In this document: in pieces, positions 25,729-38,809 of the stretch | Position numbering within the stretch: the stretch's first letter is position 1 | Layout of the letters: each line of letters opens with the position of its first letter | NCBI RefSeq assembly: GCF_963691925.1 | Contig: NC_084975.1 | Coordinates: forward strand, 20,941,557 to 21,005,556 | DNA length: 64,000 nucleotides | Source: Scomber scombrus | Lineage: Eukaryota; Chordata; Actinopteri; Scombriformes; Scombridae | Reading direction: 5' to 3' | The notes under the pieces: generated by a model | Databases searched by the model: none | The model's input: the letters and a program-made list of their open reading frames with translations, nothing else | Told to the model about the DNA's origin: nothing | Translations under genes and position numbers: made by a program

Positions 25729-28700
25729 TTTAAGTGTACTGGGCAGAAGTGGTGCTCCTAGGTACAGCATCACACCAAATACTGATTTTATTTGGTTTAC
25801 AGTTTACAGTTCACAGTAAGTTAATTGATGAATAATTTGAATACATCCTCACTTTGTTTTTAGTACCTAAGAGTTTTGCACAGTACTGTATGTGCTTATT
25901 TTGTATTATTTTATTGTATTGCTTATCAAATGTGTAGTTGCCAAATGAATCAATACATTTAAATTTTATTTCTTTTTCTGGCATTGCTTCCCAACTGCAA
26001 TTTGAGCACTCCCTACATTATTACACGTTGTGATTCAAATTACTGGGTAATGTATGGAGTGCTGAGATTGAAGGATTAAACGTTGCTGTGAACTTTGACA
26101 GTCAGGTCTTGTTTTCATCACCTCAACTCGAGTCATGAAAGAGAGAGGTAATGCTAGCTATACACCCATCTTGCTATAATGTGGAATAAACACAGTATTA
26201 TGGGAGCGGGGGATGACAGAGCAGGTGGTGAGATAACATCAACAAAAGGTAATGTTAAGTTAAAATCAGTGCTAACTGTGGCAAGCTAGGCTACAGTAAC
26301 TAGCTTCTGCTTTCAAAGTTGGAGCTAGTTTGCCTAGCTCCCGATTTCTTAGTAGAGTTTAATAACAAGATAGGTCCTCCCAAATGTTCAATGTTAAAAA
26401 AGAAAAGAAAAGAAAAAACAAAACAAAACAAGGATACAAAACCAACTCTACAGTAGCCTGTGGGTAGGTTGTTGGTAACGTTGTGCTCCAGTAGAACACC
26501 ATAATAATTAAAAAGGGGCCTCCGACAAACAATCCTGATATGTCAACCACTGCAATTGGAAATACTTCTCCAGGTTTTCTGGGTTAGATGTTGATTTCAG
26601 AACTATGTCCAAAGTTTCCTTCTCTTTTTAAAATTAGAAAATATATATATATTGGCCCCAGTATCATTATAGTTTATGGTTTATTACACACAAAATACAT
26701 CTGAATTTGTTTTGGATTTTTAATGAATTAAAATTAGACTTCAGTTAACCATCAAATAACAAGATTACTCTTCCCACATCAACACAAACAATGTTCTTTG
26801 CATACATTCTTTGTTTTGAAGTGTTGGTTGACCTTTGATCTGACCCCTATGACAGAAGGTCAACCGGTTTGCAGACAGGTTGTGAGCTGCTTATATAACC
26901 GCACAGCTGCTGTTTGAGTTTATTACGTATGTGCTGACCTGGGAGATAGTAGCTGAAAGATCCAAGTGAAGGTGTGAAAATGTCTGAGTGGTCGTCAGGG
27001 AGGGATGGACAGAGCGAGAATGCAAGTATTGAGAAAGCAAAATGCCTGTAGTGGTAAGTTTGACTATGTGCGTGCAAGTGTCCCTCAGTGTTATAACTGT
27101 TTGTACTTCAGTGTGAGTGTGTGTATGTGTGTCTCTGATAACAGCACCCTATCATTACCACCCTCGACTGCTGATTACTGGTGCTACATGGCCTGTGGAG
27201 GTGCACCTGGGTAGCAGCTCACACCTGTCCCATCTCTGCTCAGGTCTTAAATTGATTAAAGGGCTCCTGAGTCGCTCCTCTGTCCAAGTCGCACTCTGCA
27301 GACTACTCATTTCCATGCTTTATAATGTTTTTACACTTGTAAATCAGCTTGTAAAAAATGCTTTGCCCCAGTCTGAAAACTCTTATGCAATGGCACAGTG
27401 ACAGCATGTTATACCTCCTGGCGTGTAGGATCTACACCTGTCGGGACATGTTGCTGTAGGGACCAGAGTGTGTGTCTGTATGTTGTGTGTAATAGCTGAT
27501 AACCATCATCACTTGTAATCCACAGCTCTGAGAGTGACGGCTGTGGTTGAAGATGAGCGATTACATGCTCTAATGTTCCAAGGGTGTTACATTACACGAC
27601 CACCTTTCTATGAGTCCATTTACACGTGTCATTTCAGGTATCTTGTATCAGGATAAAAGCCAGGTTTAAACGCATCCATTTATACCAATGCCTGTTTCAG
27701 ATATTCATGCCTTTATGTCAATTTGTTGGAGGATAAAAACCCTCTTACAACTATCGTAAAAATCTGACTTTATATATTATTCCCTCAATATATTTTTATA
27801 TTTCATTCATGGCAGTTGTGTTGTGGATTCCCTGAGAGAAGTACCCATGATGGTTATTAATTAACGGATCAACACCTAAATAAGTTTTAAAAACCATCAG
27901 TGATGAAGTCTGTGAAAGAACAAAAAACAGTCCTTGGTAGCACAACTTTGTTTTTAACTGATCGCTCTCTCCTTCCTCCCCTGCAAGCAGCGTCTCTTTC
28001 TGTAAATGTCTTGTCATGTGAGAATGAAATGAAGAACGAATAGTCACCTATGTCTGCCTGACAAAAAGCCATCAGTTTAACAGCTTGTTGAAACCAGCAA
28101 TGTTACATATTACATGTCTGAAAAGAGTTTCAGCTGCATAGAAGCATGTCTGTTTGGGCAACTACATCACAAATGATTTCATATTATTTTATGTTAAATG
28201 AGGGTTACAACACCAAGTGAACAAAATGCAACAGAAATGTCCCGCTTACATTTTTTGTTGTTGCTGTATCATTTGATTTTCCTCCTTGTTTTTCTCTTAA
28301 ATTGTTTTTTTAAATATTTATTATTTTTGTTGACTTTTATCATTTTAATCACACATGTCCATGTTTTCATTTAATTGTTTATTACTTATCTTTCTACTGT
28401 ATTATTGTCAGCTTTACTAGTTTGCCAGTCACCTGAAAAGGACTGCATTAGACAAATAGGAACAACATTAAAAAGAAGGTAGGAAACTACACCAGTAATT
28501 CTTTTTGAAGCTTTCTGAAACAACAACAGTCATATGTTATGGGATTAAATAGAGTTTTTTCTATTGCATCCTGAAGGCAATATCAGATAACATGTCAACA
28601 TGTCAGTCGATGCAAGTCAAGAAGACAGCACACTCCTTTCTTTGTCTTGTTAACAAATGTCAGTTGCTTTTGACATACTGGTGAAAAAGGTTATAGGTCA

Positions 28701-30656
28701 AGACCACAAGAGAAAACCCTTTAACTCTGCACCTCTGTGTGACAAAACAGTAGATGATGCCAGAGGCTTTTCTTTGAAAGGTTGGACACATTCTTCGTCC
28801 TGACAGGTCCTGTCTGTGTTTTTTCTTTCTGTTGAGATGATTAAAGGTAAGCCTGAGAAAGCAATTGGATTGTTTTCTTCTCCTCTGTCTGCTTTATATT
28901 TCTCTCCTCCTTGCTCCGTCTCCTAGCTGCCTGCCAGACTCGTGAGTTGAACATGGTGTAGATTCAACATAAATCCAACATCAGTGCTCACACACATAAG
29001 GGGTGGAATGGGGAATTGTGAATTGGCTCTCAGTTTCAGAATCTCTCGATTAAGCAACTGAACAAAATGCCTTTGCAGAGCCTCTACCTTTCTACTCCCC
29101 ACATCTCTCCTCTTTCAATCTGCATGTAGAGGATTTGGTGACTGTTGATTCCTGTGCAGAACTTCTGGTGATTTATGTCCTCCTCTGCACAGACAAAGGC
29201 AGCACAGAGCGCATGAGGTGAAAGGCTACTCCTTGTACACACACTGAGGTATGCAACTCTGCAGCCCCCCCTTCATAGCCCCCACCACTCGATTAGCCCT
29301 GTTCTCCAAAAAGGCCTCCTCCATATATCATCTGTGCACCACCTCGAAAGTAGGTCAATAAAAGTTTGGACTGCAGTTCTCAGAAACTAAAAGAGGACAA
29401 ACGTCTCAGAGGTAGTTGAGTGTGTAATGGGCCAGTGAGCATGACCTGGCCTGGTGTGGCATAAATATTTTTAGGCTATCCTCTGTTTAAAGCAGAAACA
29501 GAATTGGTTGGTGGAAAGCTGATGGACTTTATATCATTTGTTACAGTATCAATTTCATCTAACATTTGAGCAGCATAACACTTTCAGAGGAAATAGCAAC
29601 AAATTAAATGTGTTTATTGTAATGTGGCAGTCAATTAAACTGTGTAGTGGGTATGTTTGCTGCTTCATCTCTAGCATGCGCACAAGTTTAAATAAAAGCC
29701 ACAGTCTCACATTAACATACACAAACCGGCATGTGTGCAAATATATGGAAGGTAAATCACCCAAGGATGTGAATATGCAGTTTGCTATAACAGTCAAAGG
29801 GATTTTCAGGGGACATATGTTTTGTATGGTATGCAGAAGGCTGTACCATAGCTTAAAAACAGTTAAAAACGTTTAAAAACTACAAGTATGCGTAGTATGC
29901 TGATGTTTACCTTTATAAAAGCAACTGGTTTTAAAGAGCTTTGTTTTTCTACCTACCTGTGACTGGTGCGAGTAGTTTGCAAGTTAAAGAAAAGAAACTA
30001 ATGAAATTTAAACATGAGCACTTCAGGTATAAATGAATCCAGGGCACTGAATGCACAACATGGCCATGTAGTTCAAACCCATCAAAACCAGAGCAGCTCA
30101 TCTGAGACTTGAAACTTGGATCCAAGTTGAGACTTCGATCATGAAAATGACGACTTCAGGCTTGACTCAGACTTGGAGGCAAAGAGGGTCTGGTTTTTAC
30201 ATGGTAAATACCTAGGACAATAAAAAACTAAATAAAACACCAGTGCATTGAACATTTTCATTATCAGGCCTTTGCATATCATGCTCTTAGCTAAGTTAAA
30301 AAAACAACAACACTGACACAACTTTGAAAAAGGGATGTTTAATTGCCATGTCATTGATCAGTATTCAGAGCATTCAGAGACCTAAAAGATCAATCTGGTC
30401 TTGCTATTAGCTTTTGAAAATTTGACTTGGACTGACCAGAAAGCAGTCTGGGGGACCTCTATATCGATGATATGATTACCATGGTAGGAATGAAGGGAAA
30501 CTAAATATAGTTACACATATTTTTCCTTCTTTATGATTGCTTCTTTGTTGTGACACTTTACTTCTTCAGGCCTCTAAAGATTAAACTAATTAAACGAAAC
30601 TGAGGGGCACTCTACAACAGAGCTGCTCGTTATTAACATGACACACACAATATGAG
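25729..30656. other. Non-coding DNA, no gene seen
   Basis: Nearly 5 kb without microsatellites or recognised repeats apart from short (TA)n at 26641-26652. A run of nuclear-receptor-like half-sites is at 26829-26861 with a 'ttatataacc' box at about 26892. An isolated donor-like gtaagt at 27054 has no acceptor partner in frame. Confidence 0.5.
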
Positions 30657-30988
30657 AAGGATGCAACTAGCAACTGTTTTCATTGTCGATAAATCTCAAT
30701 TAATTGTTTGGTCTATAAAACATCATACATCTGTGAAACATCCCCATTACAATTTCCTAAAGCTCCAAGGTTGTGTTATCAGATGCCTTGTTTTGTCAAG
30801 CCAGCATTCTAAAATATTCAATTTACTATAATATCAAGACAAAGACAAGTGTTAAGATGCTAAACCATCTTTTTTGGGGGGGCATTTTTGCTAAAAGCAT
30901 GACTTAAACTACTAATCAATTATCAAAATAATTGACAATTTTCTGTCAATCGACTAATTGACTAATTATCTAATAGTTGCAGCTCTAG
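30657..30988. mobile_element. MITE of a common fish family
   Basis: The left end is atgcaactagcaactgtttt and the inverted right end AGAGCTGCAACTATTAGATA. Interior landmarks are 'gtttggtctataaaacatc', 'aatttcctaaagctccaaggttg', 'tgccttgttttgtcaagcca' and 'catttttgctaaaagcatgacttaaac'. They fit an abundant perch-like fish element whose ends contain GATTAAT/ATTAATC repeats. Strongly diverged, so old. No transposase. Confidence 0.55.
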
Positions 30989-33832
30989 TCACAATTGGAC
31001 TTACCCCAAAATAAAAAAGCTCTGATCAAAACTACGGCAGCATACATAAAAGGTTTATATTGAATAAATTGCTCTGTTTGACACAAAACCTACAGAATGG
31101 CCACTGATACAGATGTATAGGCATAATCCAGCCAGGTAGAGATAAACTGCTGACTCTTTTTCATGCAGTGTGAAGGAGCTCAGTTCAAAGCTCTGCAGCC
31201 TGGGTGGGAGGAATGCACCATCACCTCTCACATGTCTGAAGCTCCACAGGATCAGATGCCTTGGAAGAGAGGAATTAAAACAAAAAAATGGAAGGATGAA
31301 AGAGGGGAAAAGATTGGAACGACACAGGGAAGCTGAGAGAGGGAAGTGTACACACATAGACATCACACATGCAGACACACTTCCACCCATGCATTCCTTT
31401 TAAATGAAGGCCAAGCAGGAGTGTTCGTCTCACACAGGGAGAGCTGTCAATCTGTTGTTCTTTGGCGGCAGTTTGAAGAAGCATGAGTTGACTGGTCTGC
31501 TTCCACTAAAACAAAGCAAAATAAAAATATAAAATGAACTTGCCAACCCACTCGCTATTGGCTCTGTTTGGTGAGTCAGCCGTCACAAAATATTCAATGG
31601 AACTGATTTAATAAACAGACAGAAGGAGAGAAAATTACATAAGAAGGAAGCTGCTTTGCAAACAAACATCATTGAAACTTTCACTCAGAGGTGTGGGAGG
31701 AATGGGCGAGTATGTTTATAATAAAACTTACAATGTTGATCCTTTTACTACTCCTGGACATTAATTATGAGTGTTATCTCAGCACTCAACTTTTCAAGTC
31801 TTTGCATCCCACCCTCAGTATTGACAAGGTAAAAAGACAGGCTTTTGCAAAGGCCGTCTTTGTTGTTTTAGGCTCGAACCTGATTGGTACTTCTTAATGT
31901 GGTGTGAAGGAGATGAGGAATGGAGGGTAGAGGGTAGGAAGTGAGGGAAGGAGAGGGGCAGGCACAAATGTCCTATTGGACTTTGTTTTCAAAAACACAC
32001 ATCATCTTCCATCTGGGCCTCATTGAACAGAGAAACCTGAGTATCATCCCAGTTATGCAACTCAGTTAAACCAGCTTAGACCTCCGTGTAGGAGAATCAC
32101 CAGAAACATCTTGATATGAGGTGATCATCCAGGCGGTCATGTACCAGAGATAGGTAAAAGATTTAGTGTCCTGGTTGACTCTGCAGGTGAGATGAAGGTC
32201 AGTGGCAAAAAGTTCTTAGTCTTGAATCTATGGTCAGGGGTACATGGTCTTAAACTTTCGGTCAAGGTTTGGTGTTTTAGGGGCAGAGAAAGTGTTTAGT
32301 GTTTAGAGAACAACTCCTAGCCAATAGACAATGTTGGGATCCCTCTCCACAGGCCCCAGAAAGCCACAGAAGAGGTAGTTGTGTTTCTGGGTCTAAACTG
32401 AGTTCTTCCTTAGTGGCAGTAGGTTTATTGTTCTAGCGAAAGGGGAGAGGATTGATGCCTATAGGTAGCAGGGGAGAAAGCTGTGTGCGGCCCGAGTGTC
32501 TGGAATGCATTACATATCCATCTCCCAGTCGAAAAATACCTCACCTCACAACATTGCACTCCCCATGTGGTCCGGCTCGCTACACGGGCTTCATGTTACA
32601 GAGGGATCAAGGAATCGCACGCTAACAGGCAGTGGAACAACAGGCTTTCAGTTTCTGATCTTTTAGGAGTTAAAATAGTAGGGAATATTTCTGAGGCTGG
32701 TAGAATGTTGTTTTCTCATGACTGGATAAACTCAAAGAACCAAAACTCACTGAGCAGATTGTTTTTACAAATGTAATATTTCCTTTAGAAATTATGACAC
32801 AAAGAAAATTAAAATAAAGAAGCAACAGGCTCATCATATATAATTAACTGGTCGCTAAACCCCTCCTCCAAACAACAATGGAAGCAGCCATGGAGCTCTA
32901 GTACAAGAGATACTATGCATTTTAAGAGGTTGGGGGGTTATTCTCAATGTTGGGGTTATACTACAATCCTGTATTTTACAAATAAGAATGAAAGTGTGTG
33001 CGGCACCAGGAGACCTTTTATGGTCTCTGCTTGCAGGAGACAGCAAAAGGCATGATTGAACTCAAGCTAAAAATGAAGTAAAGCCAAAACTACCACAGCA
33101 AAAGTGTAAAGATTGGATTTGTGGAAAAATGTAAGTGTGTTTATCCAGCATAAGCAGCAATAAGCACAGCCAACTAATTAGCTTTGCCTAAATTCATAAA
33201 CACACCAATTAATCCTAATCCTAAAAGCTTCTTTTGTGAAGCTTTTGTGAAATGAAGCTACTATTTGAAAATAAAGCAAAGTGAAAATAAGCCATACATC
33301 AAGGTCTTGCTTGTCCTAGTATGTAAGAGTAGGAATGATACTCATCTTTAACCAACTGATGGAGCTAACATTAGCTTAATTAGGTAGCTAACTATAGTAC
33401 AGCTGATGAAATGTGCTCACAACAGAACTGTCATTTCAGCCAGCAAATTGACGGTTCTCAAAATTACACCTGGTACCTCTAATGCTTACAATTTAACATG
33501 TACCCTGTTTAATCTGTACATGAAATGGAAAAATGACAAATTGTGCAGAACAATAGCCTGGGTCAGAAGTGGGGTTGCCAGGCAACCATTGCAAAAGTTG
33601 GAAGTGCTGGGCAGAGAAATCAGTCATTTTACGTTTGTTTAAATAAACAAGATACAACATGCTAAATAGTGTGCAAAGCTACCTATTTTCTCCTGCTTCT
33701 GGTCTTTATGCGACACTTGACTAATTATCTCCTGGCTCCCACTCTTTTTTTAATGTGCAATCATGAGCATTGATGTTGTCATCAAATCTTGGAAAGAGAG
33801 TGAAGTTTAGTTAAGAAAATGCTGAACTACTT
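30989..33832. other. Non-coding DNA, no gene seen
   Basis: An open frame at 32483-32776 has a mixed composition but no homology I recognise and no splice support. No repeats of note. Confidence 0.5.
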
Positions 33833-34113
33833 CATTGGTTTCCAATCTTTTTTGGCATGTATCCCCTTAAAATGAGGATCATGTTTATTTGGGTTGAAGT
33901 TGCAAGTTGAACCAAAAGATGATTGGTTTATTTCTATACCATTTGTGGGCCTTAAAAATGATCCAGTAATTCATGAGAAATACAGTAAACTCTGAAAATA
34001 ACTGCAGAAATATCTTTTTTTCTAGTTTCCTCTCCTGTCAACTATCTTGCAATCCCTCATATTTATCTTGTGGACCCCTTATGTGTGTCCTGACTGCAGG
34101 TTGGGGACCACTG
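33833..34113. mobile_element. hAT-like MITE (281 nt)
   Basis: The left end CATTGGTTTCCAATC matches the inverted right end CAGTGGTCCCCAACC at 11 of 15 positions. CAGTGG...CCAACC is a typical fish hAT terminus. The interior mentions 'gtatcccctta' and 'gtggacccctta', which form inner inverted repeats. No convincing 8-base duplication remains. Old copy. Confidence 0.45.
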
Positions 34114-34962
34114 CTTACGACTGTACATACTGTAACATTTCAAGCCTTATTACTGAGCCAACCACGATTATGCAATGAGGATGTGTTCTTAATTTGTTAT
34201 GAGCATGCAACTGAGTCATGCTTACACAAGAGAAACATGTTTACAGGCATGGATGTGAACAATGTTCACATTCATGTATACAAAAAAATTCAATTTAATT
34301 TAATGCTAAAATAGAAAAAAAGTTTAAAAAAAAGTTTATACAGTAAAAGTGAAGTGGCTGTGTTGAAAGGAAGGATCTGTTTGTCTGTTCACTCCACTCT
34401 GTGGTTTCCTCTTTTAAGACTGTCTAAGGAGATGGCACTAGTCAGAAGTGGGTGATAAAATGCATTTAAGATAAAAGGCCTTTTAAACATTTCAGATTTA
34501 TCTTCACTGTTATTTGCACTGCTCCCTCATACATTTCATATTAGACTGTATATGAGTTCTGGTGCCAGTGGTTTAAGACAGGGCAGTGCAAAGATGCAGC
34601 TGTGTGCCAGCTGTGAACTACTCTGTGATAAAGAAGGAGGATGTTTTAGAGAGCTACCTGGCCGTGGGCAGTCTCCATCTCCGCTGGCATTTCTGGAATC
34701 CCTTTGTACACAAGCACTTCATCTCAAGCCAGTAAAGTCATTCTGTTGCCTCCTTTTTCTGATTTTATGGCAGGCCCATCTTAAGCAATCTGAGCTAAAA
34801 ACTTCCAGCTACAAAAGCTGGTGATCTCAGTTGAGCTTTTAAACTGTTCATCACATGACCTTTGTTGCTTTTAATTCCACTGCTTGCACTTGCTGCCTGG
34901 GTTTAATGACGCTATTCTGTACGTATCTCGAAAACTTCATTTAAGAATATGCTGGCTGTCAT
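34114..34962. other. Non-coding DNA, no gene seen
   Basis: No repeats or coding segments recognised. Confidence 0.5.
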
Positions 34963-35007
34963 ACACACCGCACACGCGCACGCGCACGCACACATGCACA
35001 CACGCAC

Positions 35008-35093
<86 letters not shown>
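34963..35093. repeat. (CA)n microsatellite with CG-rich leader
   Basis: The leader 'cacaccgcacacgcgcacgcgcacgc' runs into a pure CA array of about 38 units. The CG steps make this one of the most Z-DNA-prone tracts in the window. Confidence 0.96.
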
Positions 35094-35095
<2 letters not shown>

Positions 35096-36569
35096 ATGCG
35101 GAGCCCCATCTGTGTAATGTACAAGCTCATTCTAATCCAAACACCCGCTCAGTGGTTCAATCAGTGCTCATATTGAGTGCCAATCCATTCTTCAAAACAT
35201 GGGGCCCAACATGATCTAAAGGCTACCAGCCTCTTTTGATTTATTATTGTGGAAGTGATCAGGCCTAAACACACACACACACTCACACTGACAAACACAG
35301 ACACACAATAACCACAGTCCTGAATGCAGCTGCACATACAACGTCAAAGGAGGTCTCAAATGAATTGGTCAATTGTTGGTAATCATGCGATCTATATTTT
35401 CCCTAAAGCACCAACAATCTGGCTCGCATTAAGCTGTCCAGGGGTAAAAAGAGCTCAGAATTGCAGAAGGACATACCTTAAAGTAAAATGGCTGCCCCGT
35501 CCACATGTTCCCTGGAAGTCTGTCAAACTACAAGACAAAAGCCCCTTCTGTTGTCTTTTGAAACGGAGCCCCATTTTGGATTGACCGTGCCATGTTAGGA
35601 AGACTATCTGAAGAGCATCCAGATGTCAGAAGACTCATGTCTGAGCCGCCGCCATTGACTGCGGGCATTAAGTTATTATTACACAGCTTTGGAAATTATT
35701 AAAGCTGCAGGCTTATTTTGGGCTTCAGCAGAACTCAGTGTCTTTGCTATAACAGAGCAGAGCATGCATGAGAGTTGGCGACGGCAGAGTACATAAAAAA
35801 ACAATGGGGGCTCTTAGTTTTTCAACAAAGTCCATTAATGGGGGGAAATTAAAAGGTGTACAGCAGGTGAAACATTTCATTGATGCACAAGAAGAGGTTG
35901 TGGTTTGTAAAACATTTAAAAAGCCAAATCTGTGTGAAGTCCCCATACATGGCAGTGGAGTTCCATTTGAACACTGTGTAATATTGTCCTCTTGTGAGCT
36001 CTGATGACCACATTGTGTCTACAGCAAGGAGTTCCTGTTTCCTGCATTCTTCTCCAGTGTCATGTTACAGGACTGCTCTCAGTAGGGTGCCCACTGGGTT
36101 TCCTAACGGGCACTTAATTGGCTTTAATTGGTTCACTGTTCTGGATTAATGAGCCATGCCTCCAGCTGTGCTCTGCACTCACCAACAGAAAGATCTGGAA
36201 CTGTATCAACCACATTTACATTTCAAAAGGTGCTGTCCAGAGAAGTGGACAAGGCAGAACTCAAGCTGTGCAGAGATTTGTGCACCAGAGGTGTTAAACA
36301 TTTGTTACTCAACATATGAGGTCATGTTCAACAAAGATTTGCTGTACCTCAACATAATATATGATATAAATTGAGCATACAGTATTGGGAATTATATGAA
36401 ATTAATTACAGCCAACTTGGCTCTTGCGAAATATAAAATATTTCAAAGTTATAAGCTACACTAAGTGGTTTATCATAAAACACTGAGAAATCAGGCTGTT
36501 GTGGATATTAATATTTAACTATTAGTAAATGTGTAAATGCAAATATGGCATTCCTACAAAAGAGAGGCT
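35094..36569. other. Non-coding DNA, no gene seen
   Basis: A short CA run lies at 35268-35285. No coding segment recognised. Confidence 0.5.
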
Positions 36570-36612
36570 GCCTCTCAGTGAAACTTCCTTGAATAAATAA
36601 AGGTTTAAAAAT
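36570..36612 (+). repeat. Possible LINE 3' tail
   Basis: 'ctgcctctcagtgaaacttccttgaataaataaaggtttaaaa' resembles the '...agtgagacttcctgaataaataaaggtt' end common in fish non-LTR elements. No body was recognised upstream. Confidence 0.35.
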
Positions 36613-36645
36613 GTAGTTTCTTCATGTATTTTACATACTTTAGAC

Positions 36646-37301
36646 AAGAAGTTCTCAACCTGGATGTCAGGAGCCCCAGTGGGTCACAAGACCAATCAGA
36701 GGGGTTGCCAAAATGATCAAAGGAGTAGTTTCACATATTTGCTTTCTTACTGAGTGTTGAGATACCAGTCTTGTGTCTGTGTGATAAATATAAAGCTTCT
36801 GCCAGTAGCTAGTTAGCTTTGTGTAACATAAAGACTGGAGAACAAAATGTTTCTGTCGGCATGTCTCATTTAATCTCATTTATTTAAACTGAAGTGTAAG
36901 AAAACACATTGTGGTTTTACTGGGGGTTTAGTATGACTATGGGAATATTTTTTGGCACAGAGATGACTTGGTACAGACATGAAGTGAATGAGCATATTTC
37001 CCAAAATGTCAAACTATTCTTTTAACAGGATAGAAAAGAGAAAAAAATACACATTCTTACTACACTTTTTTGGCTTGTCTAAATGTTTCTATTGATTAAT
37101 TTATGAGAAAACCTAAACAAATTAGAGTAAAAGCAGAAAAGCATTAAAAATTGGATGTGTTATTATTTAATGATCATTAATAAAGGAAACAATACTGAAC
37201 TGATGAGTTGAACTGCTCACATCATATTGAGCCTGTTATGAATATTTGCAAGTCCACATTGCTTTTAAAGTGGTTACAAGTCAAAAGGTTGGCAGCCACT
37301 G
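36646..37301. mobile_element. hAT-like element carrying a nested MITE
   Basis: The left end AAGAAGTTCTCAACC and inverted right end CAGTGGCTGCCAACC fit the fish hAT pattern CAGTGGTTCTCAACC. The flanking octamers ctttagac (36638-36645) and ttgtagac (37302-37309) agree at 6 of 8 positions, as expected of an old 8-base hAT duplication. There is no transposase. A second element occupies about 36719-37024. Confidence 0.55.
36719..37024. mobile_element. MITE nested in hAT-like element
   Basis: The left end is aaaggagtagtttcacat. The inverted right end is AAAAGAATAGTTTGACATTT followed by TGGGAAATATGCTCATTC. The interior (agcttctgccagtagctagttagctt... aacataaagactgga... ttgtggttttactggggg) matches an element very common in perch-like fishes. 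Fish copies often lie between TTAA; here only the right side retains TTAA. Confidence 0.6.
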
Positions 37302-38023
37302 TTGTAGACATGTGAACATATCCCCCATTTCAATATGTTTGAAAGAACATTTTGTTCCCTGTGTTTGAGAAGTATGTGCATTTTTTTTTAAAAACCCATG
37401 TATCTGCTATCTGCTTTAGATCTGTGGAGCCTGTGTTTGGCCAGTGCATTAACCAGCACATTGAAAAAGGTTTCTAAACCCAAACAAATGTGGAGATATC
37501 ATACCAACGTGACATCCAGGGTCGCCACCATGAACATGTACAATAACAACATGACAGTGTGTTGGCAGTAATACAGTACAGGAATCAGAAACATTTGACA
37601 GAAATGTTTGATACACATTTGTTCAACGCAACGCTGAGCAAAATCCCCACAAGTCTTATTAAATCAATTCAGCTTCTTGTGGGAGACTGGGGCAAAATTC
37701 AAATCTGTTCAGGCTGTCTAATATCCTGCACTTTTGTGGGCATAATTGTCTATTTCTGAGTCAAAATTGGAGCACAACCTAGTTAATGTTGGTCTGACCA
37801 CAAAATGGGGCAAAGTCTTCATTCCAGCTGAATCTCTCCCCACTTTTCACCTAAAGCAGTGTCAGCACCTCTCGACCAGCCTGAACCTCTCTCTCCCACC
37901 TTCTCGTTCCTAGCTCTCCAGGTATCACTCAACACATCCCGGCTTTATCCCTCACCTTCAATTTGGCTTTATTGCCGGCCTGGAATGCCTGGTATGCCCA
38001 CAGGCACACCCATCCTCTTCATC

Positions 38024-38024
<1 letters not shown>
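37302..38024. other. Non-coding DNA, no gene seen
   Basis: No repeats or coding segments recognised. Confidence 0.5.
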
Positions 38025-38110
<86 letters not shown>

Positions 38111-38127
38111 CACACAGCACACATCAC

Positions 38128-38186
<59 letters not shown>

Positions 38187-38216
38187 CACACACACACACC
38201 GCACACACAGCACACA
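38025..38216. repeat. Compound (CA)n microsatellite with CAGCACA interruptions
   Basis: Two long CA arrays separated by 'cagcacacagcacacatcacacagcaca', and a degenerate tail of CAGCACA-type units. Confidence 0.97.
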
Positions 38217-38696
38217 ATCAACAATACACGCACATGCCTGGGCTTGTACTTATGGTTTTCCACAGCAAAGTGAGTTCCAGTGGCAGGCTTGGCACCAGTA
38301 CATGCAGACATGGTCAGATAGGGTTTAACCAAACCTCTGTCACGGCACCATTTCCAGGGCCTTGTCTGACACCACGAGCAGGTGGTGCCTGGAAGCCAAG
38401 TTCCAATCTCCAAATTCAGCTCTGCTCACCCCACCCCCGAGCACACCCAGAGACCTCTCCTTTGTGTCGGGTGGCACTGAGGAATCATGTTGCCTGTCTG
38501 AAATATTCATAGTGCACCAGTCTTCATGAAAAGACACATTCTTCTTACTCCCACCTTTACTGCTGAGGAAGTGTGGAAGTGGGCCTGCTGTGGGGTAGAA
38601 ACAGATCCAGCCTATGGATACTGGGAAAGTGTGTCAGGATCTGAGCGTCAGATATGCCAAAGAGAGAGAATCTGAGTGAATGCATACCTTAAGATG

Positions 38697-38698
<2 letters not shown>
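38217..38698. other. Non-coding DNA, no gene seen
   Basis: Open frames run through from the microsatellite and are not credible genes. Confidence 0.5.
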
Positions 38699-38744
<46 letters not shown>

Positions 38745-38809
38745 TGCATGCACGCACACAAATGCAAAGAAAAGTATTTTTTTGCAAACACACACACACA
38801 CACACACAT
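38699..38809. repeat. Two (CA)n tracts around a unique spacer
   Basis: CA at 38699-38740, then 'cgcatgcatgcacgcacaca', a short unique spacer, and CA again at 38787-38809. Confidence 0.93.

Noticed and set aside
32483..32776. 97-codon open frame starting MCGPSVWNALHIHLP, vaguely like the 'WNSLP' motif of LINE proteins
   Set aside because: The resemblance is limited to a few residues; no repeat context, splice sites or further homology.
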